Assembly (NCBI RefSeq): GCF_004745825.1
Contig: NZ_SRLA01000002.1
Location: forward strand, 496,001 to 560,000
Length of the DNA: 64,000 nt
Direction of reading: 5' to 3'
DNA from: Hymenobacter fodinae
Lineage (GTDB): Bacteria; Bacteroidota; Bacteroidia; Cytophagales; Hymenobacteraceae
The position numbers and the translations under genes were made by a program. Shown piece by piece: positions 8,468 to 17,642 of this stretch (positions within the stretch are counted from its first letter, which is position 1; each line of letters begins with the position of its first letter). Below the pieces are notes generated by a model that made no database searches, was not told the origin of the DNA, and saw nothing but the letters and a program-made list of their open reading frames with translations.

Positions 8468-9667
8468 ATGAGAGTCCTGATTTCCACATGGTCGTTGCAG
8501 GTAGGAGGAGGCGAGGTGTTGGCTATGAACCTTGCTGCCGAGCTGTACCGCCGTGGTCACGAAGTATTTGTATTCAACCAACACGCAGAGCTGGTTGACC
8601 CTGCACTAGTGGCTCGCTTGTTGCCACAGGGAGTTAAAGTGCTATCTATGGCGGATAATCCGATAAGCAGCTTCTGGGCCTATAAAATCAATGCGCTACA
8701 GCAACGCTTAGGACGTCCGGCTAGATTTTACCAGCGTCGGCAACAGGCTTATCTGGCGGAATGTCTAAGGCGCTATCAGATTGAGGTAGTCAGCAGCCAC
8801 GCAACCGTTTCGGATACCATCTGCGCCCCTTTGGCAAAGCAGTTTGGTATTCCTCTGGTCATTACAGAGCATGGCGAATACAATAAGTTTTTGCTGGAGG
8901 GACGGCGCGACTTTCTTCCAATACTCCAGGCAGCCCAACGTATTTTAACAGTTTCTTATTACTGCCAGCATAATTTAGAACAGGCTTTTCCTGAGCTGCC
9001 TACTATCGAAACGGTATATAATGGCGTCGTAACAGAAGCACATGATGCGGCTGAAGTTCGAAAGCAGTTACACATCCCAGCCGATGCTTTCGTGTTCGGT
9101 ATGGTAGCAAGGGGGCGAGAGGATAAGGGATGGGAGTATGCTATCAAAGCTTTCCAGCGGGTTAAGGCGGAGGTAAAGCCCAAAGGGCAGCCACTATATC
9201 TGGTGCTTGTAGGTGGTAGTCCGTATTTACAACAGTTGGCAGCTAAGTATATGGAAGATACCACCATTATCTTCACCGGTCAAGTCCCCAATCCTGATTT
9301 TTATGTGGCTTGTTTTCAAGTAGGCCTATTACCAACATACTTCCGTGCAGAAGCCCTACCCTTGGCAGTAATTGAGTATATGGTAAGCGGCAAGCCATCT
9401 ATTGCAACTCAAGTAGGAGGAATTCCTGAATTGCTTGAGCCGCCAACTGGTCCAACTGGTTTATTAGTGCCTATTGAGTCAGCCACGTACACCCCTAACT
9501 TACCCGCGCTGACTGCTGCTATGCAACAGTACTATGAGCAGCCTGACTTGTATACGTCTCATGCCTCCAATGCTCTGCAGGCCAGTCGACAATTCATGAT
9601 GGCAACTTGTGCGACGAAATATGAGCATGCATTTCAGACATCTGTGAGCTCATATTTTAATAAATAA
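8468..9667 (+). CDS. GT4 family glycosyltransferase
   Basis: GT-B fold retaining transferase of 399 residues. The N-terminal acceptor domain starts MRVLISTWSLQVGGGEVLAMNLAAEL with the usual glycine-rich loop; the C-terminal donor domain has GMVARGREDKGWEYAI and the EX7E-type segment AEALPLAVIEYM followed by GGIPELL. It is 58 bases after the ABC transporter gene and overlaps the next GT4 gene by one base (TAATG), so translation is coupled. The two GT4 products share the opening LVDP/LVDA region and appear to be tandem paralogs. The sugar is unknown. Confidence 0.85.
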   Translation: MRVLISTWSLQVGGGEVLAMNLAAELYRRGHEVFVFNQHAELVDPALVARLLPQGVKVLSMADNPISSFWAYKINALQQRLGRPARFYQRRQQAYLAECLRRYQIEVVSSHATVSDTICAPLAKQFGIPLVITEHGEYNKFLLEGRRDFLPILQAAQRILTVSYYCQHNLEQAFPELPTIETVYNGVVTEAHDAAEVRKQLHIPADAFVFGMVARGREDKGWEYAIKAFQRVKAEVKPKGQPLYLVLVGGSPYLQQLAAKYMEDTTIIFTGQVPNPDFYVACFQVGLLPTYFRAEALPLAVIEYMVSGKPSIATQVGGIPELLEPPTGPTGLLVPIESATYTPNLPALTAAMQQYYEQPDLYTSHASNALQASRQFMMATCATKYEHAFQTSVSSYFNK

Positions 9668-10983
9668 TGCTCATGCGAATATTATACACTACAATGAATT
9701 TGCAAAAGGCCGGCTCGCATGTAGTCGCCTTAACATTAGCCTCTGGTATGGCTGAAAAGCATGAAGTATTTTACTTTAACCATGGCGAACAATTAGTGGA
9801 CGCTGGAATGGTAAAAGCGTACTTAAAGCCAGAGGTGAGGCTGCTTGATATAACCTGCTATCCAACACTCAACAAGGCACTATGGAAAATAAACGGTTTG
9901 CTTAAGCGCCTTACGGGTTACGCTGGATTTCATGAACTGTGCAAAACATTCGTTTTTCTCTTCATGATTGTCAGGCATAGAATTGAATTAGTGCATGGAC
10001 ATGAGATATTGACTAAATATTCTAAACTGGCCAAAGTAGCTCGCTTGCTTTCTGTTCCTATTGTTGTTACCGATCATAACGGCTATACGATGCTGTTAAA
10101 GGTTGGTGATACTTCCTTTTATCCATACGCTAATCAGGCAAAAGCCATCATAGCGGTGTCGCACTATACCGCGCGGGTACTTCGTGAAGGAACCACTCAC
10201 GAAAGCTCTGAGAAACTGCGAGCTTACGGAGAAAAGGTACTCGCCTCTGATCATAAGGCTGAGTATGATAGTCTCAAAAGCAACCAGAGCACTACACCTA
10301 TTGCTGTACCACTCACAGTACCCGTCACTACCATATATAACGGAGTATTGCGCTATAATAAATCCTTGCCAGTGCCGACTACTATTAAAGAAAGCTTAGG
10401 TATTATGCCTAATGCTTTGGTGTTTGGAATGATAGCCCGTGGCACTGAGCAAAAGGGTTGGCGTTTCGCCCTTGCTGCTTATCAACAATTAAAGCAGCAG
10501 TATCCCCAGCGCCACTTCAATTGGCTGTGCATGGGGGATGGGCCTTGCATTCAGGAAATTAAAGCTGAACTCGGTACTCAACATCCAGATATTATTTTTG
10601 TGGGTAATGTCGATGATCCTCATTACTATATGTCGGTATGTGATGTAGGGATTGTGCCCTCTAGTTTTTCAGAAGGGTTGCCGTTGAGTATTGTGGAATT
10701 TTTCGAGCACCGAGTGCCCGTCATTGGTAGTGACTTATGCGGAATTCCTGAAGTCATTACACCAGATAATGCTGAGCCAGGAGGATTCCTGATTGAAATG
10801 GAGGAGGATTCGACTCCTTGTATTTCCAGCCTATTATCCCATATGGCCCGATATGTAGACGATGCAACTTTGCTTAATAAGCACGGAGAAGCCGCTCTTG
10901 CTATTCGACGTCGGTTTGATATGGATCAGTTTATAGCTGCACACGAGCAGTTGTATACCCACGTGTTGGCTTCAACCAAGTAG
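9667..10983 (+). CDS. GT4 family glycosyltransferase with an inserted segment
   Basis: GT-B fold transferase of 438 residues, a paralog of the preceding gene: HEVFYFNHGEQLVDAGMV corresponds to HEVFVFNQHAELVDPALV. The donor domain has GMIARGTEQKGWRFAL and EGLPLSIVEFF, then CGIPEVI. Between the domains (about residues 172-218) it carries roughly 40 residues absent from the paralog, rich in Lys, Glu, Ser and Thr, which probably form a flexible linker. The first codons read MLM, so initiation at the second Met is possible. Start overlaps the previous stop by one base. Donor and acceptor are unknown. Confidence 0.83.
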   Translation: MLMRILYTTMNLQKAGSHVVALTLASGMAEKHEVFYFNHGEQLVDAGMVKAYLKPEVRLLDITCYPTLNKALWKINGLLKRLTGYAGFHELCKTFVFLFMIVRHRIELVHGHEILTKYSKLAKVARLLSVPIVVTDHNGYTMLLKVGDTSFYPYANQAKAIIAVSHYTARVLREGTTHESSEKLRAYGEKVLASDHKAEYDSLKSNQSTTPIAVPLTVPVTTIYNGVLRYNKSLPVPTTIKESLGIMPNALVFGMIARGTEQKGWRFALAAYQQLKQQYPQRHFNWLCMGDGPCIQEIKAELGTQHPDIIFVGNVDDPHYYMSVCDVGIVPSSFSEGLPLSIVEFFEHRVPVIGSDLCGIPEVITPDNAEPGGFLIEMEEDSTPCISSLLSHMARYVDDATLLNKHGEAALAIRRRFDMDQFIAAHEQLYTHVLASTK

Positions 10984-10993
10984 TAGATTCTGC

Positions 10994-11893
10994 ATGCAGG
11001 TTTCCGTTATCATCATTAATTACAACACCTTTCAGCTCACCAGCGAGGCCGTTGAATCCATCATTAAGCATACCCGAGGGGTTAGCTATGAAATTATTGT
11101 CGTAGATAACGCTTCAACCGAATGTGACCCCGGACTTTTCAAGCAGCGTTTCCCGTCAATTAAGCTGGTTCGCAACCCTAATAACTCGGGCTTTGCCAAG
11201 GGAAATAATTTAGGTATTGAGTACGCCAGTGGTGAAACGGTGCTGCTTTTCAATAGTGATGCTGCCTGCCTGAATGACGCTCTAACCTTAACCTATCAAG
11301 CCTTGCAGTGGGAGACTACCTTAGGGTTAGTGACGGCTCGTCTTGAATATCCAGATGGGCGAGTACAGCACTCGTGCGGAAGATTTCCGTCCATCAGTTT
11401 GCAGCTAGTTGAACTGCTGCGCCTGCAGAAGTTTATGTCGGACGAACAGCGCGGCCGTATTCTACAAGGTGCTTTCTTCTCGTACGACAAACCACTGTAC
11501 CCTGACTGGGTATGGGGAACTTACTATCATCTTAAGCGTGAAGTAATCGAGAAAATGCCTGGCGGTCATCTCGCTGATGATTTTTTCATGTACGCCGAGG
11601 ATTTGCAATGGAGTTACATGGTGCGTAAGCTAGGCTACACCGTGAAATATATACCCGAGGCGCGGGTGATGCACCACTTCTCGCAGAGCACGAAAAAGGA
11701 GAAGCGCCTCAATCAAGGAAATATGATTCTGCAAAATGAAGATACTTTCTTACAGCGTGAGTATGGGTGGACAACGACAAAGGCCTACTACTTGGCAAAA
11801 ATGGCCAACTTCTTGCTGATGCGGGGAAACTCGGAGCATCGACAGCATATGCTGCAGCAGTACGGTAAATTGCTGCTCGGTAAACCCTTGTAG
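10994..11893 (+). CDS. GT2 family glycosyltransferase (rhamnosyltransferase-like)
   Basis: GT-A fold transferase of 299 residues. It begins QVSVIIINYNTFQLT, has IVVDNASTE, the conserved NNSGFAKGNNLGI, the acidic site LFNSDAA, DDFFMYAEDLQWSYMVR for the catalytic base region, and VMHHFSQS near the end. This pattern is that of WbbL/RfbN-like rhamnosyltransferases and close relatives, but the subgroup also includes other donors. It lies 10 bases after the previous gene in the same direction and is probably in the same operon. Confidence 0.83.
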   Translation: MQVSVIIINYNTFQLTSEAVESIIKHTRGVSYEIIVVDNASTECDPGLFKQRFPSIKLVRNPNNSGFAKGNNLGIEYASGETVLLFNSDAACLNDALTLTYQALQWETTLGLVTARLEYPDGRVQHSCGRFPSISLQLVELLRLQKFMSDEQRGRILQGAFFSYDKPLYPDWVWGTYYHLKREVIEKMPGGHLADDFFMYAEDLQWSYMVRKLGYTVKYIPEARVMHHFSQSTKKEKRLNQGNMILQNEDTFLQREYGWTTTKAYYLAKMANFLLMRGNSEHRQHMLQQYGKLLLGKPL

Positions 11894-11906
11894 ACTTCTG
11901 CTCTGC

Positions 11907-12857
11907 TTGCCATATATCGGTAGTTCGCTGCTACTCCACGAACTTATCTTTTCTTCAGTGACATCTCCTGCTTTCTCAGCTCCATTTTTCTCCATCGTTG
12001 TGCCCTGCTACAATCGGGCGGATATTATTCAAGATACAGTGCAGGCCATCCTCGAGCAGGAGTATAAGAACTTTGAATTAATACTGGTTGATGATGGTAG
12101 CCGTGACAACTTACGGGAGGTAGTAACACAGATAACTGACTCGCGGGTGCGCTACTACTACAAGGAAAATGGCGAAAGGGGAGCAGCCCGTAACTACGGT
12201 GCCCAACGCGCACTAGGCCAGTACATCAATTTCTTTGACTCTGACGATGAGATGTACCCCAACCACCTGCGAGTAGTGAAGGATTTTCTTGATCAGCATG
12301 GTCTAGTAGAGATAGTTCACACTGGTTATGAGCGCTTAGATGGGCAGGACCGTGTTATGAGTGAAGTCTGCGAATTTTTGGGCAGCACTAACGAAGCATT
12401 GCTGCACGATAATCCCCTAGCATGCAATACTGTGTTTGTTCGACGTGATATTGCCCAAGCAAATCCATTCGAGGAGGATCGTCGTTTGGCCAGCGCCGAG
12501 GATTGGGAACTATGGTTGCGGCTGGCAACCAAGTATACTTTTCACCCGGTCCGGCAAAAAACTTTCTGCTTACGTGAGCATGATGGACGTAGCCTCAATA
12601 CAATTGCGCCAGAAGCAGTGCGTGCACGCGATGAATTGTTCGCTCAGCTAATAAGGCAAAACCCCGATTTCGCTCGGCGCTTTCCTGGTCAAACTCACAA
12701 GTTTGTAGCTGACCGCTATACATTTATCACCTTGACCATGGCACTCAGCAAGCAGCATCGGCTAAAAACCCTGCGCTATTTGTGGAAAGCCGTGAAGGAG
12801 GACCCCACAGTGGTAGGACGACGGCGATTTCTAGCTTCGGTCAAACATTTGTTTTAA
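11907..12857 (+). CDS. GT2 family glycosyltransferase
   Basis: GT-A fold transferase, up to 316 residues. The catalytic domain begins FFSIVVPCYNRADII, continues with LILVDDGSRDN, GERGAARNYGA, and the metal site INFFDSDDEM, then LASAEDWELWLRLA. There is no ATG before the domain: the longest form starts at a TTG (11907) and a GTG at 11958 gives a product closer to family length, so the start is uncertain. A perfect copy of CTAGGCCAGT occurs inside the gene at 12213. Substrates are unknown. Confidence 0.8.
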   Translation: MPYIGSSLLLHELIFSSVTSPAFSAPFFSIVVPCYNRADIIQDTVQAILEQEYKNFELILVDDGSRDNLREVVTQITDSRVRYYYKENGERGAARNYGAQRALGQYINFFDSDDEMYPNHLRVVKDFLDQHGLVEIVHTGYERLDGQDRVMSEVCEFLGSTNEALLHDNPLACNTVFVRRDIAQANPFEEDRRLASAEDWELWLRLATKYTFHPVRQKTFCLREHDGRSLNTIAPEAVRARDELFAQLIRQNPDFARRFPGQTHKFVADRYTFITLTMALSKQHRLKTLRYLWKAVKEDPTVVGRRRFLASVKHLF

Positions 12858-12906
12858 GCCTTCGGGGCTGCACACAACATTACCGGTAATCGTCTTAATT
12901 GTCTTC

Positions 12907-13983
12907 ATGACTACTCCTTCTTCTGCAAGCTCCTCTAATACAATAGAGGCTGCTATAGCTGACCGCAATACACCAATAAAACCCGAAAAAAAATACATTC
13001 ATGGGCTGGACTTTCTGCGTGCTATAGCTGCGCTAAGTGTGTGTTTATATCACTTCTCCGGGGCGGCTCTACCAAAGGTCATTAATATATACATGAAGCC
13101 AACCTTCGCCTATGGGTGGCTGGGCGTAGATATTTTCTTCGTTATCTCAGGATTTATTATACCGTACAGCTTATTAGGTAAGAACTATTCAGTAAGAGAG
13201 TTTGGCTCTTACATGATGAAGCGTATTATACGTATCAACCCGCCTGCATATGTAGCCATGGGCCTAGTATTGGCGCAATGGTTTATGATTGATCATTTCA
13301 TTAATCACAACCGTGTATATACAGGAGAAATCTCCTTAGCACAGATTTTTCACAATCTGCTCTTTACAGCACCCTTTACTCAGTATAAGTGGGTAGTAGG
13401 CATCTTTTGGACGCTGGCCATTGAGTTCCAGTTTTACATTTTCATTGGGTTGTTTTTTGGGTTCCTCTTTGAAAGCAAAAGCCTCTGGAAATTTGTAGTA
13501 GTCTACTTGCTGGTAAGTTTATTACAGTTTCTTCCTTTCTCAGACTTCCGCAACTTCTTCCATTTTAGCTCCCTGTTTGCTATGGGAGGTATTACGCTGC
13601 TCTATCACCAAGGACGAGTAGGTAAGCAGGAGTTTGGGGTAGTAATGGCTATTTTTATTGCCTTGGCTTACTGGCAGCTTGGATTAGCTATTACTCTAGT
13701 AGGTGTGCTAACATCATTTGCCATTCTTTTCACTAGTGTCCAGGACAGGCTATTCGCATTAATTGGTAAAATCTCCTACTCTTTTTATCTAATACATGTG
13801 CTACTGGGCACGACTTGCGAATTCGTGCTGATTCGGGTTGTTACCCCAGATACAGAAATTAATAAGGTGATTATCACGCTGCTCTGTATTGTATTTGCTT
13901 TAGTAGGGGCTTATATATTCTACTATTTTATAGAGCGGCCTTTCATTGAATTAGCCAAGAAGTACGGTAAAGCTCGGGCATAA
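12907..13983 (+). CDS. Acyltransferase 3 family membrane protein (polysaccharide O-acyltransferase)
   Basis: Integral membrane protein of 358 residues with about ten hydrophobic helices, of the OafA/YrhL/NodX acyltransferase-3 family. The catalytic landmark is HGLDFLRAIAAL near residue 36, followed by YHFSG; GWLGVDIFFVISGF is the usual second signature, then an Arg-rich RIIRINPPAY loop, and FYYFIERPF near the C-terminus. It lacks the SGNH hydrolase extension found in some members. It probably O-acetylates the repeat unit or a lipid-linked sugar at the inner membrane. It lies in the same direction as the surrounding transferase genes. Confidence 0.87.
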   Translation: MTTPSSASSSNTIEAAIADRNTPIKPEKKYIHGLDFLRAIAALSVCLYHFSGAALPKVINIYMKPTFAYGWLGVDIFFVISGFIIPYSLLGKNYSVREFGSYMMKRIIRINPPAYVAMGLVLAQWFMIDHFINHNRVYTGEISLAQIFHNLLFTAPFTQYKWVVGIFWTLAIEFQFYIFIGLFFGFLFESKSLWKFVVVYLLVSLLQFLPFSDFRNFFHFSSLFAMGGITLLYHQGRVGKQEFGVVMAIFIALAYWQLGLAITLVGVLTSFAILFTSVQDRLFALIGKISYSFYLIHVLLGTTCEFVLIRVVTPDTEINKVIITLLCIVFALVGAYIFYYFIERPFIELAKKYGKARA

Positions 13984-14051
13984 ACTTTAGTGACCTTACT
14001 CGATAAAACCAGGTCTTTTAGTAACGCCTCATATTCACGTAGTCTGCTTCA

Positions 14052-15290
14052 ATGCGCAAAAATCTTTTAATGGTCATTCCGAACCTGGGCTTGGGGGGAG
14101 CGCAACGCGCTTTTCACGACCACAGTGTGGAACTCAGTAAATACTACAACATAACAGAGGCTGTCTTCGACCTCGACTTGGAAAACCTCTACCCTTCCGG
14201 GAACCCCGTAAAAAGTTTGCAGGTAGGCGGTGGAGGTGGACCAGTCCAAAAGGTAAGGAACTTCTTCCGGCGCGTAAGTCAACTGAAGCTGCTTAAGAAA
14301 CGGCTTCGGACGGACATCTGTATTAGTCATTTGGAAGGTGCCGATTACGTTAACCTGCTTAGCAAAGGCAAAGAGAAAATTATTCTTCTCATTCAAGGGT
14401 CTAAAACACATGACCGCAACATTAGTGGCTTCACCGGATGGCTACGCAAGGACGTGCTTATGCCTATGCTCTACAAGCGAGCCGACCGAATTGTGTGCGT
14501 CAGCCGGGACATCATTCCTGAGATGGTGAATGACTACGGCGTTGATGCTCGCAAACTGAGTGCAATCAATAATTCGTTTGAGGTGGAAAGCGTATGGGAA
14601 CGGGCGCAGGAGGCGTTGCCCGCGGCTATGCAGGCGGTGTATGACTCAGCGCCTATTCTAGTCACCTCTGGTCGGCTAGCTATTCAGAAAAATCAAGCGC
14701 CCCTGCTTGATATTTTCGCCGAGCTACAAAAAGTACAGCCTGCTAAGTTGGTTTTCATCGGCGACGGTGAGCTACGTTCTGAATTAACGCAGTACGCCCG
14801 CGCCTTGGGCCTGCGGGTGTACGAAGCCTGGACTGATGCGGAGTTGACCCCTGAGTATGATGTGTATTTCGTAGGGTTGCAGCACAATCCTTTTCAATAC
14901 ATCCGTCCAGCTACGGCTTTCGTGTTTCCTTCGGCATGGGAAGGGTTTCCATTGGCGCTGGGAGAAGCAATGACTTGCGGAGTGCCGGTGGTGAGCACCG
15001 ATTGCCCAACGGGCCCTCGAGAGATGCTGGCTCCCGAATCGGTCACGCCGACTCAACCCATCCGAACCGCCGAGTGGGCCGAATATGGTGTGCTGATGCC
15101 GATGTTGACCGATGCCACAACGCGCACTACCGATCAGCAGGTTTGGGTTGACACACTGCGGAACTTGCTGCAGGATAAAGGACGCTGTCGGCAGCTCGGG
15201 CAAGCAGCCAGGCAGCGCTCAAACGATTTCACCCACGAGAATACATTTCGTCGTTGGCAAAAGCTGATTGATGAGGTGTTAGCCGAATAA
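14052..15290 (+). CDS. GT4 family glycosyltransferase
   Basis: GT-B fold transferase of 412 residues. The N-terminal glycine loop is in VIPNLGLGGAQRAF, the donor domain starts near SGRLAIQKNQAPLLDIFAEL, and the nucleotide-sugar site is WEGFPLALGEAMTCGVPVVS followed by CPTGPREML. The CPTGPxE variant is common in GalNAc/GlcNAc- and galactosyltransferases of this family, but the donor is not certain. It lies 68 bases after the acyltransferase gene. GC content is higher here than in the first 8 kb. Confidence 0.84.
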   Translation: MRKNLLMVIPNLGLGGAQRAFHDHSVELSKYYNITEAVFDLDLENLYPSGNPVKSLQVGGGGGPVQKVRNFFRRVSQLKLLKKRLRTDICISHLEGADYVNLLSKGKEKIILLIQGSKTHDRNISGFTGWLRKDVLMPMLYKRADRIVCVSRDIIPEMVNDYGVDARKLSAINNSFEVESVWERAQEALPAAMQAVYDSAPILVTSGRLAIQKNQAPLLDIFAELQKVQPAKLVFIGDGELRSELTQYARALGLRVYEAWTDAELTPEYDVYFVGLQHNPFQYIRPATAFVFPSAWEGFPLALGEAMTCGVPVVSTDCPTGPREMLAPESVTPTQPIRTAEWAEYGVLMPMLTDATTRTTDQQVWVDTLRNLLQDKGRCRQLGQAARQRSNDFTHENTFRRWQKLIDEVLAE

Positions 15291-15341
15291 GCGTAGCTGG
15301 CCTAATAATACGCCCGTTGTGCAAAATAGCTAAAACAGCCA

Positions 15342-16481
15342 TTGGAAAAACCACTCATCCTCGTCGTCGATAACTCCCGAGCCGTAACGGGCGCCTTAAA
15401 CGCTATGCGACACGCCACGGCTCCGCTTCGGGAGCAGTTCCGATATGAGTATATAGTCCCGACTGGTAGTACAGCTCGCACCGTTTTAGAGCAGGATGGG
15501 TATATAGTCCATGAATTGCCATTCGTGGAAATCAGTCGTCGTAAAGATGACTTACTCCGTTATGCACCACTGCTGTTGCTAAATAGTTGGCGCTTATTCC
15601 GGCTGGCCCGGCGACGAGGGGCAGCCATGATTCATCTGAATGACTTTTATAATCTGACGGGCTACATAGCTAAGGGGTTAAGCCTAGGCCAGTTACGCGT
15701 AGTGACGCATGTGCGTTTTCTGCCCCAGAGCCTGATACAACCGCTGGCGCGTACATGGCGCTGGTTTGCGGAGTCGTTTGCGGATCAAGTCATCTGTGTT
15801 TCAGAAGCTGTGAGGCGCTATTTCAACGCAGAGCAAAAAGTGCAAGTAGTCTTCGACCCTATACCTGAGGCTGAGCACTACCCCGCACCTGTAGTACCTC
15901 TTCCGCGTGCTGATGGCACGATACAGTTGTTGTATTTGAGCAATTATATTCAGGGAAAAGGGCAGGATTTTGCCGTGCGCGCTTTTCGTTTGGCCTACGC
16001 GCAAAACAACAGACTGCGGCTCACGTTCGTAGGGGGCGACATGGGTATGGCTAAAAACAGAGAGTTTCGGCAACAGCTGGAAGCGTCGGTGCAGGAAAGT
16101 GGCCTAGAGGCGGTTGTGCGGTTCGAAGGCTTCGCAACGGATGTAGAAAAAGCTATAAAGGAAGCCGATGTAGTGCTGAACTTCTCTGAGTCAGAATCCT
16201 TTTCGCTTACTTGTCTTGATGCTTTGTATTTCGGGACACCGCTTATTGCCTCCGACTGTGGCGGTCCGGCAGAGCTATTTGAACATGGGCGCTCAGGGCA
16301 GTTGGTACCAAACCGTGATGTAGATGCCATGGCCACGGCAATTACTACTATAGCCGCTGATGGGGCTATGCGTAAGCAGTTCGCGGCGGCTGGCCGCGAT
16401 TATGTGCGGTATAAATTTCGACCAGCAACTACATACCAAAAGCTAGGCCAGATATACAGCACGCTACTCAACAAAAGCTAA
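15342..16481 (+). CDS. GT4 family glycosyltransferase
   Basis: GT-B fold transferase of 379 residues from a TTG start; no better start is visible because PLILVVDNSRAVTGALNAM is already the family N-terminus. The donor domain shows YLSNYIQGKGQDFAVRAF and SESFSLTCLDALYFGTP then CGGPAELF. The 3' end overlaps the convergent aminotransferase gene by 18 bases. It carries a perfect CTAGGCCAGT copy at 15684. Donor and acceptor are unknown. Confidence 0.82.
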   Translation: MEKPLILVVDNSRAVTGALNAMRHATAPLREQFRYEYIVPTGSTARTVLEQDGYIVHELPFVEISRRKDDLLRYAPLLLLNSWRLFRLARRRGAAMIHLNDFYNLTGYIAKGLSLGQLRVVTHVRFLPQSLIQPLARTWRWFAESFADQVICVSEAVRRYFNAEQKVQVVFDPIPEAEHYPAPVVPLPRADGTIQLLYLSNYIQGKGQDFAVRAFRLAYAQNNRLRLTFVGGDMGMAKNREFRQQLEASVQESGLEAVVRFEGFATDVEKAIKEADVVLNFSESESFSLTCLDALYFGTPLIASDCGGPAELFEHGRSGQLVPNRDVDAMATAITTIAADGAMRKQFAAAGRDYVRYKFRPATTYQKLGQIYSTLLNKS

Positions 16482-17642
16482 GCCGAAGGATGTTTGGTAG
16501 AATGCATATATAGCCCGTACGATTAAATTCTGCTCTGCTGGCTGAAGGTCATGGAAAAGTGGAAGTCTGACCAGCGTTTGAGCGTAACGCTCCGCGTGAG
16601 GAAGAGCGCGGCCATCATGGCGAGGACCGTAAAAGGGGCTGAGGTGTAAGGGCAGGTAGTGGAAGACAGCGAGAATCTGATGCTTCCGTAGGTAGGCCAG
16701 CAGCGCATCCCGCTCGGTTTCGTGGCGGCAGAGCAGTGCGAATATATGCCAGTTAGGTTGTGCTGCAGGCAACTGAGGAAGCAGGCGAAAAGCTCCAGTC
16801 GCGGCTAACGGTGCAAGAGCCTTTGCATAGTATTCCCAAAGCTGGCGACGACGGGCCTGAATTATATCAATAGCTTGTAGCTGAGCCCATAAATAGGCCG
16901 CGTTTAGCTCCGAAGCCAGAAAGGAAGAACCAATATCCACCCACTCGTAGCGTGCGGCCTCGCCTCGGGCAAACGCGGCGCGGTTGGTGCCTTTTTCCCA
17001 GAGAATTTCTGCCCGTGCCATGAAACTGGGGTCGTTTATGACCAGCATGCCGCCCTCACCAGCGCTGATGTTCTTGGTTTCATGAAAAGAGAAGGCGGCT
17101 AAATGACCGAAGGTGCCTAGCGGTTGGCCTTCATATTGGGCCTCAATAGCTTGTGCAGCGTCTTCTATCACCCACAGGCTGTGCTTACGGGCCAAGTCAA
17201 GCAGCTCGTATAGGCCTACCAGCGGCTGTCCACCGTAATGCACCAGCACAATGGCTTTGGTTCGGGCACTAAGGAGTGGAGCCACCTGCTGCCAGTCAAG
17301 ATTTGGGTGATCGGGTCCGCTATCTGCAAAAATCACGTGGGCACCGCGTAGCACAAACGCGTTGGCAGTCGACGTGAACGTGTAGCTGGGCATAATCACT
17401 TCGTCGCCGGGCTGCAGGTTAAGCAGGAGCGCGGCCATTTCCAGTGCATCGGTGCCACTAGCGGTCAGCAGAGCCTTGGCAACGCCGTAGCGATGCTCAA
17501 AAAACTGATGACAGCGCCTCGTGAATTCGCCATTTCCGGACAACTTGCCGGCAGCTACAGCCTGGCGTATATATTCCAGCTCCAGGCCTGCGAGGAAAGG
17601 GCGGTTAAACGGTATTGAATAATGTGGTAGAGAGAGGCTCAT
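16464..17642 (-). CDS. wecE: dTDP-4-amino-4,6-dideoxygalactose transaminase (WecE/RffA type)
   Basis: PLP-dependent DegT/DnrJ/EryC1/StrS aminotransferase of 392 residues that makes dTDP-4-amino-4,6-dideoxygalactose (Fuc4N) from the 4-keto sugar and glutamate. The WecE-specific N-terminus IPFNRPFLAGLELEYI, AGKLSGNGEFTRRC and VIMPSYTFTSTANAFVLRGA are clear. The PLP lysine is in SFHETKNISAGEGG, and EDAAQAIEA provides the ring-stacking Asp region. It shares a four-base ATGA overlap with the membrane-anchored GT2 gene upstream of it in transcription. This suggests a Fuc4N(Ac)-like residue in the glycan, in addition to the CDP-dideoxyhexose. Confidence 0.86.
   Translation of the reverse strand: MSLSLPHYSIPFNRPFLAGLELEYIRQAVAAGKLSGNGEFTRRCHQFFEHRYGVAKALLTASGTDALEMAALLLNLQPGDEVIMPSYTFTSTANAFVLRGAHVIFADSGPDHPNLDWQQVAPLLSARTKAIVLVHYGGQPLVGLYELLDLARKHSLWVIEDAAQAIEAQYEGQPLGTFGHLAAFSFHETKNISAGEGGMLVINDPSFMARAEILWEKGTNRAAFARGEAARYEWVDIGSSFLASELNAAYLWAQLQAIDIIQARRRQLWEYYAKALAPLAATGAFRLLPQLPAAQPNWHIFALLCRHETERDALLAYLRKHQILAVFHYLPLHLSPFYGPRHDGRALPHAERYAQTLVRLPLFHDLQPAEQNLIVRAIYAFYQTSFGLAFVE

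Noticed and set aside
12025..12213. Minus-strand small frame inside a GT2 gene
   Set aside because: Shadow of a well-supported transferase.
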